Source: Sulfurimonas sp. SAG-AH-194-L11
GTDB taxonomy: Bacteria > Campylobacterota > Campylobacteria > Campylobacterales > Sulfurimonadaceae
Direction of reading: 5' to 3'
DNA: 64,000 nucleotides
Assembly: GCF_029215995.1 (NCBI RefSeq)
Contig: NZ_JAEMVB010000008.1
Location: 1 to 64,000 of the forward strand
Below the pieces are notes generated by a model. The model was given only the letters and a program-made list of their open reading frames with translations. It was not told where the DNA came from and searched no databases. The translations under genes were made by a program, and so were the position numbers. Shown piece by piece: positions 16,630-26,037 of this stretch. Every line of letters starts with the position of its first letter. Within the stretch, counting starts at the first letter, position 1.

Positions 16630-17814
16630 TTGGCTGATTTTACACAACTGCTTCGCCCAAAAAAATTTGATGAGCTTGTCGGTCAAGAACATTTAACTGC
16701 ACAGGGTGCACCTCTTCGTACCCTTTGTGAAAAGTTTGTTCTTGGGCATAGTTTTTTTTATGGTCCTGCAGGAACTGGAAAGACATCCATCGCTAGAATT
16801 ATTGCAAAAACTATGGACTTACCCTTTTATGAGTTTAATGCAACTAGCCTCAAAATAGACCAACTCCGAAAGATATTTGAACAGTATAAAAATGCCTTAC
16901 AAAAACCCCTAATATTTATCGATGAGGTTCACCGTTTAGCAAAAAACCAACAAGAAGTTCTACTGCCTGTTATGGAAAACAACTCTGTTTTAATCATTGG
17001 TGCTTCAACTGAAAACCCATTTTTCTCACTTACTTCTGCTATTCGTTCGCGTTCTATGCTATTTGAATTAAAACATATCTCAAATAGTGCCTTGGAGGAA
17101 CTTGTACAGAAAGCTTGTAGCTTGGCAGAAATATCTTTAGATAAGCAAACGAAAGAGTATTTAGTAGCTAGTTCTGGAGGTGATGCACGCGCTATGCTCA
17201 AACTACTAGAGTTTGCATCCAATCTTGACACTACTATAAATATAGATGTTTTAAAGTCTCTACGACCAAATGCACTTGCCGCTGGAAGTAGTGAAGCCGG
17301 TGTTCATTACGACCTTATATCTGCACTTATAAAGTCAGTACGTGGCAGTGATGGGGATGCTGCCATTTATTATTTAGCTCGTCTTATAGAGGGTGGAGAG
17401 AGTGCAGACTTTATAGCACGGCGTTTAGTGATACTTGCGAGTGAAGACATAGGAAATGCAAACCCACAAGCACTTACTCTTACAACTTCATGTCTGACAT
17501 CAGTAAGTAAGATAGGTTTCCCTGAAGCGAGAATCATTTTAGCACAAGCAGTTATCTATCTCTGTGGTTCTCCCAAATCAAACGCAGCATACCTAGCGAT
17601 AAATAAGGCACTAGACTCTGTAAGAGCAGGAAATATCTTAGATATTCCTCCATCATTACAGGCCAATAATGCTAAAGGCTATCTCTATCCGCATGATTTT
17701 GGTGGTTATGTCAAGCAAGAGTACTTAACAAAACCTTTAAAGTTTGTAGAGCTAAAAGATATAGGATATGAGCAAAAGATGAAGGATTGGCTGCAAAGTC
17801 TAGAGATTATTTAA
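16630..17814 (+). CDS. rarA: replication-associated recombination protein RarA
   Basis: An AAA+ ATPase (MgsA/RarA) that acts at stalled replication forks. Walker A is in FYGPAGTGKTSIARI and Walker B in PLIFIDEVHR; the sensor region GASTENPFFSL and the C-terminal tetramerisation part with AAYLAINKAL and PHDFGGYVKQEYL are typical. An ATG at 16618 is in frame, but GGAG at 16620-16623 lies 6 bases before a TTG at 16630, giving MADFTQLLRPKKFDELVGQ, which fits the family N-terminus better. I therefore choose TTG. Confidence 0.92.
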   Translation: MADFTQLLRPKKFDELVGQEHLTAQGAPLRTLCEKFVLGHSFFYGPAGTGKTSIARIIAKTMDLPFYEFNATSLKIDQLRKIFEQYKNALQKPLIFIDEVHRLAKNQQEVLLPVMENNSVLIIGASTENPFFSLTSAIRSRSMLFELKHISNSALEELVQKACSLAEISLDKQTKEYLVASSGGDARAMLKLLEFASNLDTTINIDVLKSLRPNALAAGSSEAGVHYDLISALIKSVRGSDGDAAIYYLARLIEGGESADFIARRLVILASEDIGNANPQALTLTTSCLTSVSKIGFPEARIILAQAVIYLCGSPKSNAAYLAINKALDSVRAGNILDIPPSLQANNAKGYLYPHDFGGYVKQEYLTKPLKFVELKDIGYEQKMKDWLQSLEII

Positions 17815-17921
17815 AAAGTATCATTTATCATCTATGAATTGTCGCATTTATACAACTAGCTAAATGATTTATTGTGCTACACTTTACAAAGATATAGAAT
17901 GTAGGGATATAGATAATAAAT

Positions 17922-18746
17922 ATGCAATATAATGTGATTTTACCAGATGAACAATTAAGAGGCATCATAAAACATTATGTTGTTATTCCAGATATGGCGA
18001 TACTTGATAAAGTACTCTTTTTACCAAATGCTGGGAACTTCCTGATTTTTAACAGAGGTGCTGATGTCTATGTAAAAGTACATCCTGATAGAATCTTTGA
18101 TATTCCTAAGGGATATAGCATAGGAATTAAAACAACTAAGGCCAAAAAAACATTTCTTTCTTTAAGCACACTAGATGGGACAGTTCCTCTTCCTATAATA
18201 TTAGTAGAACTATTACCCTCTGGATATCATAAACTTTTTAACCGTGATGCCTCAGCACTCAGAAGTGGATATAAAGAGATGGATGAAGATATAAAGAAAA
18301 AATATTTTGCTAAACTCTACCAAAATGAAAGTATAGAAGCAGATATAGACTATTTAAATGATTCCTTATTTAAACTGTATGATTCACATAAGCATAAACC
18401 ACTATGTTTAGATGGCGTTTTAGAGAAAATTGTAGAATTAAATTTTGAAGTTACTGTCTCTAGTTTAGCAGATGAGTTTGGCTGTACACGAAGAACATTG
18501 GAGAGACAGTTTAAAAAAGTTGTAGGAATTTCACCTAGTAGTTATATATTTATTTCAAAATTATGTAAAACTATTTTAGAGTATATTGATGAGGGAAAAT
18601 CTTTAAAAGATATGGAGTATATTTATAGTGATAATGCTCACTTAAACAAAATCTTTCAAAATGTTATAGGTTGTGTCCCAAGCAAGTTGTTTTATGATGT
18701 TGTGATAGATAAAAATATGCAAATATACCAAAGTAAAAGAGTATAA
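17922..18746 (+). CDS. AraC-type transcriptional regulator
   Basis: A 274-residue protein. The N-terminal 165 residues are a sensor-like domain I do not recognise. The C-terminal third has an AraC helix-turn-helix (VTVSSLADEFGCTRRTLERQ followed by FKKVVGISPSSYIFISKL). The second helix-turn-helix is weaker but present around KDMEYIYSDNAHLNKIFQNVIG. It is separated by 1 bp from the following diguanylate cyclase, so the two are surely one transcript and probably one signalling unit. Confidence 0.8.
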   Translation: MQYNVILPDEQLRGIIKHYVVIPDMAILDKVLFLPNAGNFLIFNRGADVYVKVHPDRIFDIPKGYSIGIKTTKAKKTFLSLSTLDGTVPLPIILVELLPSGYHKLFNRDASALRSGYKEMDEDIKKKYFAKLYQNESIEADIDYLNDSLFKLYDSHKHKPLCLDGVLEKIVELNFEVTVSSLADEFGCTRRTLERQFKKVVGISPSSYIFISKLCKTILEYIDEGKSLKDMEYIYSDNAHLNKIFQNVIGCVPSKLFYDVVIDKNMQIYQSKRV

Positions 18747-18747
18747 G

Positions 18748-19620
18748 ATGAACCAATGTGATACTTCTTTTTTTACAGAAATTATAAAAATAAGTATCAA
18801 TGAAATATATATCTTTGATAGCAAGAGTTTTAAGTTTATATTTGTAAATGATGCAGCAGCTCTAAACATGGGCTATAGCAAAGATGAATTTTTAGACTTA
18901 GAAGTTGCCACGATAAAACCAGCATATACATTCAAAGAATTTTCAAACTATATACAACCATTATTAGAGGGAAGTGTAGCATTCTTAACTTTTGAAACAC
19001 TACATCAACGAAAGGATGGTTCAGTCTATAATATCGATATCCAGCTTCAATGTATTCTCTCAAATACAAAAAAGGTATGTATAGCTGTTGGACGCGATAT
19101 TACAGATAGAGTCAAAAAACATCAAAATCTTATGGAGTTAGCTACCATAGATAGTTTAACTAAGACCTATAACCGTTATCAGATTAATGCTGAGATTGAG
19201 AATGAGATTATCCGAGTGCAAAGAACAGATAGGAGATTCTCTTTGATGATGATAGACCTAGATTATTTTAAAAAAGTTAACGATACTTTTGGTCACGATA
19301 TAGGTGATGAAGTCTTAATTGAGTTTACGAGAGTCTTAAAGAAAAGTTTACGTAAAAATGACAAGATAGGACGATGGGGTGGGGAAGAGTTTATGGTTCT
19401 TCTTGTGGAGACTTCTTTAAAAGATGCCTTGAGTGTTTCTCAAAAATTGTGTCAAGATATTGACAGATATAAGTTTAAGTCTATTGGGCATCTGACATGT
19501 AGTATAGGTGTGAGCTTATTTAAAAGAGGCGATACGAAATTTACACTGCTCAAACGGATTGATCAAGCCTTGTATCTATCTAAGAATACAGGAAGAAATA
19601 GAGTAAGTATTTTAGAGTAG
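18748..19620 (+). CDS. PAS-GGDEF diguanylate cyclase
   Basis: A 290-residue cytoplasmic enzyme making cyclic di-GMP. A PAS domain (residues ~10-120) includes FIFVNDAAALNMGYSKDEFL and ends VGRDITDRVKK. The cyclase domain starts at LATIDSLTKTYNR and has the active-site GGEEF at residues 211-215. An inhibitory-site RKND five residues before it suggests product feedback. No membrane segment. Co-transcribed with the AraC-type regulator. Confidence 0.9.
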   Translation: MNQCDTSFFTEIIKISINEIYIFDSKSFKFIFVNDAAALNMGYSKDEFLDLEVATIKPAYTFKEFSNYIQPLLEGSVAFLTFETLHQRKDGSVYNIDIQLQCILSNTKKVCIAVGRDITDRVKKHQNLMELATIDSLTKTYNRYQINAEIENEIIRVQRTDRRFSLMMIDLDYFKKVNDTFGHDIGDEVLIEFTRVLKKSLRKNDKIGRWGGEEFMVLLVETSLKDALSVSQKLCQDIDRYKFKSIGHLTCSIGVSLFKRGDTKFTLLKRIDQALYLSKNTGRNRVSILE

Positions 19621-19680
19621 TAGAAGAAATTAACCTTTTTCGTGATATATTTAGAGATAAATAATTTATAAGGTTTGATT

Positions 19681-21183
19681 ATGTCACAATCTACACGTAA
19701 TTTTGAAGTTATTATTGTTGGTGCAGGTATATCTGGTGCAGCACTTGCTTATGAGTTGGCTCGTTATACCGATGTAAAGAGTATAGGTATTTTAGAGAAG
19801 TATGAAGCTATCGCAACACTTAATTCCAAAGGTACAAGTAATTCTCAAACTATTCATGTTGGAGATATTGAGACAAACTACACCTTAGAAAAAGCAACCA
19901 TCACAAAACGAACTGCAAAGATGGTTGAGCTCTACTGTCTGCAACACAATCTTCAAAACAAAGCAATCTTTTCACATCAAAAAATGGCACTAGGGGTTGG
20001 TGAGGATGAAGTAGAATTTTTACTTGATCGTTATGAAGAATTTTCTGAACTTTTTCCTTACTTAGAAGTTTGGGATAAAAACAGACTCAAAGAACTTGAA
20101 CCTAAGGTTGTTTGGGGTGCTGATGGAAAAGAGAGACCTGAACCTATAGTGGGGATAGGGACAAGAGGACAATGGACAACAGTTGACTATGGTGTTTTAG
20201 CTGAGGATATGATAGAAAAAGCGAAGCAAGAACCTGACACTGAGGTAGAGATTTTTTTAAATACTGAAGTAAAAATAATGGAGCGTAGTACTAAACGTGG
20301 ATATAAAGTTTTTACAAATGGTAAAACTTTTTATGCTGACTTTGTTGTAGTAAATGCAGGAGCACATAGTCTCTTTTTAGCACATAAAATGGGTTTTGGA
20401 CACAACTTAGGGTGCCTACCAATAGCAGGAAGTTTTTATCTTACAAATGAGCATCTTTTAAATGGTAAAGTCTATATGATTCAAAATCCAAAACTCCCTT
20501 TTGCCGCACTTCACGGTGACCCTGATGTTTTAGTAGATGGACATACACGTTTTGGACCTACTGCACTTATGTTACCAAAACTAGAGCGTTTTAAACCCGG
20601 TACATATATGGACTTTTTCAAAACTCTTAGACTTGATATGCATATAGTAAAAGCACTATGGAAGTTACTAAAAGAGAGTGATATTCGTGCTTACATCATG
20701 AGAAATTTCCTTTTTGAAGTCCCTTATATAAACAAGATACTTTTTTTAAAGGATGCTCAAAAGATTGTCCCATCCCTTACAAAAGAGCAGTTTACTTATG
20801 CCAAAGGCTTTGGTGGAGTTCGTCCTCAAGTTATAAACAAAGATGAAGAAAAATTAATGCTTGGAGAGGCTTCTATCAACACAGGTGAGGGTATCATTTT
20901 TAATATGACTCCATCTCCTGGAGCTACGAGTTGTTTAGGAAATGCAGAGAGAGATCTACGTTTTGTGACGGCTTATTTAGGTAAAAGTTTTGATGAAGAG
21001 CGTTTTAAAGAAGAACTTACAGAGGGTGAATACTGTGTCTTACCTGAGCCTATCGAAACACAAAAAGAGAATGTAAACCGTATTCGCGAGGCAATACGTA
21101 AAACATATGAAGATTATTATGTTGACCATATAGAAGGTGAACCAAGTGAAGAGTTTTGGAATCAACCACACAGTAAAATATAG
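19681..21183 (+). CDS. mqo: malate:quinone oxidoreductase
   Basis: This roughly 500-residue peripheral membrane flavoprotein oxidises malate to oxaloacetate and passes electrons to menaquinone. The FAD-binding Rossmann motif VIIVGAGISGAALAYELAR is at the start; KGTSNSQTIHVGDIETNY and the late GFGGVRPQVINKD and MTPSPGATSCLGNAERD segments match the Campylobacterota-type Mqo. I take ATG 19681 as the start, with ATAAGG 6 bases upstream. Malic enzyme follows 19 bp later, placing both at the malate node. Confidence 0.9.
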   Translation: MSQSTRNFEVIIVGAGISGAALAYELARYTDVKSIGILEKYEAIATLNSKGTSNSQTIHVGDIETNYTLEKATITKRTAKMVELYCLQHNLQNKAIFSHQKMALGVGEDEVEFLLDRYEEFSELFPYLEVWDKNRLKELEPKVVWGADGKERPEPIVGIGTRGQWTTVDYGVLAEDMIEKAKQEPDTEVEIFLNTEVKIMERSTKRGYKVFTNGKTFYADFVVVNAGAHSLFLAHKMGFGHNLGCLPIAGSFYLTNEHLLNGKVYMIQNPKLPFAALHGDPDVLVDGHTRFGPTALMLPKLERFKPGTYMDFFKTLRLDMHIVKALWKLLKESDIRAYIMRNFLFEVPYINKILFLKDAQKIVPSLTKEQFTYAKGFGGVRPQVINKDEEKLMLGEASINTGEGIIFNMTPSPGATSCLGNAERDLRFVTAYLGKSFDEERFKEELTEGEYCVLPEPIETQKENVNRIREAIRKTYEDYYVDHIEGEPSEEFWNQPHSKI

Positions 21184-21202
21184 TTAAGCAAAGGAAAAAG
21201 AT

Positions 21203-22468
21203 ATGTCAAACAAAGCAGTTACAGATCAAGAAGCACTAGATTATCATCAGTTCCCATCTCCTGGTAAGATTTCAGTTGAAATTACAACATCGGTAATGAG
21301 TCAAAAAGACTTAAGTTTGGCATATACTCCTGGAGTTGCTGTTCCATGTTTAGCAATACAAAAAGATGCACAAAATGCATATAAGTACACAGATAAAGGT
21401 AACCTAGTAGCTGTTATTAGTAATGGTACAGCAGTTTTAGGCCTTGGAAATATAGGTGCACTTGCGAGTAAGCCTGTGATGGAAGGTAAAGGAGTCCTTT
21501 TTAAAAGCTTTTCAGGACTTGATAGTTTTGACATAGAAGTTGATACTGAGGACATAGATGAGTTTTGTAAAACAGTTGCCCTTATCTCTCCTACATTTGG
21601 TGGGATAAACCTTGAAGATATAAAAGCACCTGAGTGTTTTGAGATAGAGAGACGACTTGACGAGGAGTTAGACATTCCTGTAATGCATGATGACCAACAC
21701 GGTACTGCAGTCATCTCAACTGCAGCTATTTTAAATGCTTGTGAGATAACTGGTAAAAAAGTCCAAGAGATAAAAATAGTAGTAATCGGTGCGGGTGCAG
21801 CTGCTATTTCATGTGCGAGACTTTATCGCCATGTGGGTGTGAAAAATATTTTTATGATTGATTCAAAAGGTGTGATTCATGAGGGAAGAGATAATTTAAA
21901 TGAGTACAAAAAAGAGTTTTGTGCTCCGGATAGAACAACTAAAGAAGAGGTGTTTACAAATGCAGATGTAGCCGTAGGACTCTCTCGTCCAGGCTCATTT
22001 AGTATTGAAGATATTAAACTGATGGCATATAGCCCTATTATCTTTACTCTTGCAAATCCAACTCCAGAGATTTTTCCAGATATTACAAGAGCCGCTCGTC
22101 CAGATGCTATTATTGCAACTGGTAGAAGTGATTTTGAGAACCAAGTGAACAATGTTTTAGGCTTTCCATTTATATTTAGAGGTGCGATGGATGTTCGTGC
22201 TACTAGAGTAAACATAGAGATGAAAATAGCAGCAGCACAAGCACTTGCAGATTTAGCAAAAAAAGAGGTCCCAGAGTATGTAAATGAAATATTTGGAAAA
22301 AAACTCTCCTTTAGTAAAGAGTATATTATTCCAAAACCATTTGATAAACGCCTTGTAGTAGAGGTCTCATCAGCAGTTGCACAAGCAGCAGTTGATAGTG
22401 GAAGTTCACTCATGAAAGATTTTGATATTGAGGTGTATAAAAAAGAGTTAGCGAAGAGAATTAAGTGA
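21203..22468 (+). CDS. maeB: malic enzyme (short, phosphotransacetylase-less form)
   Basis: A 421-residue NAD(P)-dependent enzyme interconverting malate and pyruvate plus CO2. Landmarks: LAYTPGVAVPCLAIQKD, the catalytic VMHDDQHGTAVISTAAILNA region and the nucleotide-binding VVIGAGAAAISCARL. The C-terminal phosphotransacetylase-like domain of long MaeB is absent, which is normal for the short form. The gene overlaps the 3' end of mqnA by 8 bp. Together with mqo it can balance C4 acids with pyruvate. Confidence 0.93.
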   Translation: MSNKAVTDQEALDYHQFPSPGKISVEITTSVMSQKDLSLAYTPGVAVPCLAIQKDAQNAYKYTDKGNLVAVISNGTAVLGLGNIGALASKPVMEGKGVLFKSFSGLDSFDIEVDTEDIDEFCKTVALISPTFGGINLEDIKAPECFEIERRLDEELDIPVMHDDQHGTAVISTAAILNACEITGKKVQEIKIVVIGAGAAAISCARLYRHVGVKNIFMIDSKGVIHEGRDNLNEYKKEFCAPDRTTKEEVFTNADVAVGLSRPGSFSIEDIKLMAYSPIIFTLANPTPEIFPDITRAARPDAIIATGRSDFENQVNNVLGFPFIFRGAMDVRATRVNIEMKIAAAQALADLAKKEVPEYVNEIFGKKLSFSKEYIIPKPFDKRLVVEVSSAVAQAAVDSGSSLMKDFDIEVYKKELAKRIK

Positions 22469-23114
22469 GTTTTTTTGCTTCTTTATAAAAGCGAGTAAGC
22501 CCGCGTTTAGAGTGTGTATCTAGCTTGTATGAGATAAGTTTAAGATAGTTTAAAATCTCCCCTTTACTTATGTCTGTCTCAAGAGATGCTTTTTCTAAAA
22601 GATACTGAGGTATTCTTACTCTTCTTTTTAAGAACTCTTTTTCTATCTTCTTATATACTTTTTTATCTTTGTGGTAACAGAGTAGGGCAAAAACAAAGGG
22701 AAGCTTATATCTATCATACCAAAGCTTAGCTAAGTCGACATACTCATCACTTTTAAGTGCATAATGCAAGGCTTTATCACCTATAAGAACTTCACCCTTT
22801 ACATCTAAGATACTTGCAAGAACATTGGAACTCGCAGACTCTCTATCTTCTTTATTTGTTTTGGATGGGATGACTATAACACTTTTGACATCTTTTTTTG
22901 CAATTATTCCAAGTCCAACATAGTTACTTTTTTTAGCACTGATACTTGAGATAAATGCAGCATCTACTCTAAGTGAGTGAAAATCTCTGTTTATTTTTGA
23001 TGGAACACCGCGTTTATACTCCATACTTATCTTAGAAGCACTATTTTTTAAATAAGCTTTCATAAAAACATGAAATGGTAGGAGGTTAAGATACTCTATT
23101 TTGCCAAAAATCAT
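22461..23114 (-). CDS. mqnA: chorismate dehydratase MqnA (futalosine pathway)
   Basis: A 217-residue enzyme of the futalosine route to menaquinone, converting chorismate to enolpyruvyl benzoate. The N-terminal KIEYLNLLPFHVF, the RVDAAFISSISAKK segment and GDKALHYA are family features of the periplasmic-binding-protein-like MqnA/MqnD fold; length is slightly short. Menaquinone is the quinone Mqo would use. TATAAT (23126-23121) ends six bases before the ATG with no Shine-Dalgarno, suggesting a leaderless transcript. Confidence 0.85.
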   Translation of the reverse strand: MIFGKIEYLNLLPFHVFMKAYLKNSASKISMEYKRGVPSKINRDFHSLRVDAAFISSISAKKSNYVGLGIIAKKDVKSVIVIPSKTNKEDRESASSNVLASILDVKGEVLIGDKALHYALKSDEYVDLAKLWYDRYKLPFVFALLCYHKDKKVYKKIEKEFLKRRVRIPQYLLEKASLETDISKGEILNYLKLISYKLDTHSKRGLTRFYKEAKKLT

Positions 23115-23186
23115 GGAAGCATTATACTTTGATAATATTAATTTAGGTACTATTTCATTACATAAGTTAAGGAAATTAAATATAAT

Positions 23187-23600
23187 ATGAATGAAATGTA
23201 CAGTTTGGGTTTATCAATACATAGTGTGGTGGCGTTTGCTATTTTAGGGGTGATTTTTATGAATCTTTTTTTGCTCATCAGCAAGAATGATTTAAAAGAG
23301 TATAAGAGACTCCATAGTATTGTGTTGTGGCCTATTACTTTTAGTGTACTAGGTGTTACTATCTTTACAGGCATTATTATGATGGCAGCAAAACATTTAG
23401 ACTTTAGCTTTGCCAACATTATAATGATACTTATTTCTATAGTCTATATAGCTTTAGAAGTCAAACGTGTAAAATCTTTGAAGTACTTAAGCGACACAAA
23501 AGAGCATGCTTTTAATGCATATAAACCAATAGCAAGAACAATTTTACAAGTTGAATTTATACTTATACTTATGCTCTCTTTGGGAATGTGGTTGCTATGA
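23187..23600 (+). CDS. four-helix membrane protein, unknown
   Basis: A 137-residue inner-membrane protein with four hydrophobic helices (near residues 8-30, 45-68, 75-92, 118-137) and conserved-looking His in the first two helices (SIHSVV, LHSIVLW). I do not recognise a named family. Its stop overlaps the rsmE start by ATGA, so the two are translationally coupled. A TATAAT lies directly before the ATG; the usable promoter is probably upstream of the AAGGAA at 23169-23174. Confidence 0.7.
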   Translation: MNEMYSLGLSIHSVVAFAILGVIFMNLFLLISKNDLKEYKRLHSIVLWPITFSVLGVTIFTGIIMMAAKHLDFSFANIIMILISIVYIALEVKRVKSLKYLSDTKEHAFNAYKPIARTILQVEFILILMLSLGMWLL

Positions 23601-24268
23601 TATACATTTTTGATGAAAATGCAGGAGAGAGAGAACTGACTCTAAAGGGTGAGCTTCATAAGTACCTCATAAAAGTACGCCGTCACACTTTAGGGGATGT
23701 TCTGTCTTTTAGAAATAAAGACAAAGTAGATATGCTCCATACTTACAAGATTATAGCACTTGAGCCACGAGTAGCTATCTTAGAACTTATAAACTCAGAA
23801 CTACTGAGTGTTGAGCCAAGTAAAGAGTTGCATGTAGCATGGTGCATTATAGATTCAAAGTCAGTTGAAAAGGTACTTGCATCTTTATGTGAAATAGGGG
23901 TGAGTCGTATCTCGTTTATAGCTTGTGATAGAAGTCAAAAGAACTTCAAAGTCGACTTTAAACGCTATGAGCGAATTGTAGATGCCTCGATGCAACAGAG
24001 TGGAAGAACTTCATTTATGCGTTTTGATAGCTATAAAAACATCAGTGCATTTATACAAGAGTATCCTGATACGAAAGTATTTGACTTCACACAAAATATC
24101 TTAACAGATGGGAGAGACTTTAAGAGAGTACTTATAGGATGCGAGGGTGGTTTTTCAGAGGATGAAAAAACACTCTTAGAGAGTCAAGAAGTTTTTAGAC
24201 TAAACTCTAAGATGGTACTACGTTCGGAGTCTGCTGTTATGGCAGTTGCTTCAAAGATACTTCTTTAA
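23597..24268 (+). CDS. rsmE: 16S rRNA (uracil-1498-N3)-methyltransferase RsmE
   Basis: A 223-residue SPOUT methyltransferase. Landmarks are HKYLIKVRRHTLGD in the N-terminal PUA-like part, ISFIACDRSQKNF, and the SAM-knot region VLIGCEGGFSEDEKTLL with LRSESAVMAVASKI at the C-terminus. ATG 23597 overlaps the previous stop (ATGA) and is preferred over the GTG at 23588. Its last 4 bases overlap the convergent outer-membrane protein gene. Confidence 0.92.
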   Translation: MIYIFDENAGERELTLKGELHKYLIKVRRHTLGDVLSFRNKDKVDMLHTYKIIALEPRVAILELINSELLSVEPSKELHVAWCIIDSKSVEKVLASLCEIGVSRISFIACDRSQKNFKVDFKRYERIVDASMQQSGRTSFMRFDSYKNISAFIQEYPDTKVFDFTQNILTDGRDFKRVLIGCEGGFSEDEKTLLESQEVFRLNSKMVLRSESAVMAVASKILL

Positions 24269-24912
24269 AACTTATACTGAGCACCTACATAAAACATTGC
24301 ATTTATGTTCATTCGACCAATATGTATATCTTTGCCATGATTATCTGCGGTATATGAACTGTTCATAGTTAAATCTTGAACATAGGCTATCCTTAAACCT
24401 AAGCCAGCCAGTTCCACTGGTATATACTCAAGACCTAATCCAAATACAAAAGATGCACCATCTGTTAAGCCTAAATCCTGAGATGAACTAGAAGTATTAA
24501 AATATGTATACCCAAGACCAAGTTGTCCAAAAGGACGTAGCCCATTAGTAAATGTATAGCCAGTATTTACATAAACAGAATATGACTCAGGAGCATTTGT
24601 AAAAGTTCTAACACCACCAATAGACCCAGTAGCAGTATTACTAAAACTACCATAATTTCTATAAGAAGCTTCGACTGCGATAATCTTGTTAAGTTGATAA
24701 CCGCCATATAAAAGGTATGCGGTATCTGTATCGCTTAAGGTACTTGTATTATATGTTTGAGTTGAATCTTGATAGTTTCTATAACTTAGTCCAGCTCCAG
24801 CTCCTAGGTAAATTCCTTGTACCTTCTGTATGGGTACTGGATTATTATTCGCTAAGGCAAGGGTACTTAGTGCAAGTAAAATTATTGTTATATGAAGCAT
24901 ATTATTTAGCAT
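24265..24912 (-). CDS. outer-membrane beta-barrel protein
   Basis: A 215-residue protein with a signal peptide ending near ALANN (residues ~1-22), then alternating short beta strands rich in Tyr and Gly (GVYLGAG-like GIYLGAGAGLSYRNY, AVEASYRNYGSF) and a C-terminal Phe (VGAQYKF), the usual signal for barrel assembly. It resembles the small OmpA-/OmpX-like eight-stranded barrel domain. No periplasmic OmpA domain follows. AAAGGA precedes the ATG by 6 bases. Confidence 0.85.
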   Translation of the reverse strand: MLNNMLHITIILLALSTLALANNNPVPIQKVQGIYLGAGAGLSYRNYQDSTQTYNTSTLSDTDTAYLLYGGYQLNKIIAVEASYRNYGSFSNTATGSIGGVRTFTNAPESYSVYVNTGYTFTNGLRPFGQLGLGYTYFNTSSSSQDLGLTDGASFVFGLGLEYIPVELAGLGLRIAYVQDLTMNSSYTADNHGKDIHIGRMNINAMFYVGAQYKF

Positions 24913-25021
24913 ATATTGTCCTTTACTTTATTTTACTTTTTTCTTGGTTTAAAACTGATTAAATATTCTCACAGATTTTAAATTTGCTATAATTCTTTAT
25001 AAATAATAAGGAAGAATTAAT

Positions 25022-25708
25022 ATGAATACAAAAGCTTTACAAAAACTACTCCTAGTACTTCTCTTAAGTAGTACTCTCTATGGTGTTCAAAGTATCAAAG
25101 TAAATAAGACTACAAGCTATAGTACGAATGTACTTTCAAAAAAGATGAGTGTTCAAGAAAAAAAACAGAGGTTTCGTGACCTTGTAGTTCCTGCTGTAAA
25201 TAGAGTCTATGCTGATTTAGAGGCAAAATACAGAGTAGCAAAAAGAAAAATCGATAGTGGAAAAATCGATGCTCAAATAGAGCATCTCATGAAATTTTAT
25301 AGTGCTAAAAATCCACAAGACTTATTAGTGAGAATGAAGCCACATGCAAAGAGTGTAGCTATCGCTCAAGCAGCGATGGAGTCAGCTTGGGCTACTTCAA
25401 GATTTACAAGAGTTGCAAATAATCTCTTTGGTGTACATTCTATAAAAACAGATGAAGCTAGAGTAAAAGCAAATTCTGCAAGTAATGTGTATGTTACAAA
25501 GTATGAAAATATTGAAGAAGCAATACGTGACTACTACAAAATTTTAGCGACTGGTAAAATCTTTGGTGAGTTTAGGACTGAAAAAATGAGAAGTAATGAC
25601 CCATATAAGTTAGTAAAAAAATTAGATAAATACTCTGAAAAAGGTGCTGAGTATGGAAAAGAACTCGCTTCTATGATTCGTTATAATCGCTTTTATATGT
25701 TTGATTAG
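25022..25708 (+). CDS. secreted glucosaminidase (Bax-like)
   Basis: A 228-residue exported protein with a signal peptide (residues ~1-22). The C-terminal 150 residues match the glucosaminidase fold: VAIAQAAMESAWATSRF containing the catalytic-type Glu, NNLFGVHSIKTDEAR, and YENIEEAIRDYYKIL. It would cleave peptidoglycan glycan strands in the periplasm, as in the Bax family. It is preceded by a good ribosome site (AAGGAAG) and stands alone. Confidence 0.87.
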   Translation: MNTKALQKLLLVLLLSSTLYGVQSIKVNKTTSYSTNVLSKKMSVQEKKQRFRDLVVPAVNRVYADLEAKYRVAKRKIDSGKIDAQIEHLMKFYSAKNPQDLLVRMKPHAKSVAIAQAAMESAWATSRFTRVANNLFGVHSIKTDEARVKANSASNVYVTKYENIEEAIRDYYKILATGKIFGEFRTEKMRSNDPYKLVKKLDKYSEKGAEYGKELASMIRYNRFYMFD

Positions 25709-25728
25709 ATTTTTAAGTAATTTTTAGA

Positions 25729-25734
25729 TATAAT
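25729..25734 (+). promoter_or_regulatory. -10 box of rpmE
   Basis: TATAAT lies in a T-rich context typical of Campylobacterota sigma70 promoters, followed by a GC-rich start region (TTCGGC). It leaves a leader of about 75 bases before the L31 gene. I find no clear regulatory fold in that leader. Confidence 0.55.
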
Positions 25735-25815
25735 TTCGGCTCGAGAATCTGTCCCCATACGGATTTAAAAATATATAGTATTACGTACAATGACGTGATA
25801 CAAAAGGCAAAGAAA

Positions 25816-26016
25816 ATGAAGAAAAACTTACACCCAGAATTTGTAACTTGTACAGTAACTTGTGCTTGTGGAAACACTTTTGAGAACAGAGCAGCTCAAG
25901 ATACACTTAAAATAGACATCTGTAATGAGTGTCACCCATTCTTTACAGGTTCTGAGAGAATGGTAGATACAGCTGGTAGAATCGAGAAGTTTAACGCTCG
26001 TTATAACAAAAAATAG
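25816..26016 (+). CDS. rpmE: 50S ribosomal protein L31
   Basis: A 66-residue ribosomal protein of the zinc-binding (C+) type: zinc ligands Cys16, Cys18, Cys36 and Cys39 are visible in CACG and [11 protein letters not shown] choose ATG 25816 (MKKNLHPEF) with AAAGGCAAAGA upstream, not the in-frame start at 25795. It leads into rsmI 21 bp downstream. A zinc-independent paralogue is not seen in the window. Confidence 0.95.
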   Translation: MKKNLHPEFVTCTVTCACGNTFENRAAQDTLKIDICNECHPFFTGSERMVDTAGRIEKFNARYNKK

Positions 26017-26037
26017 TCTTTTTTAAAGATTTAAAGC

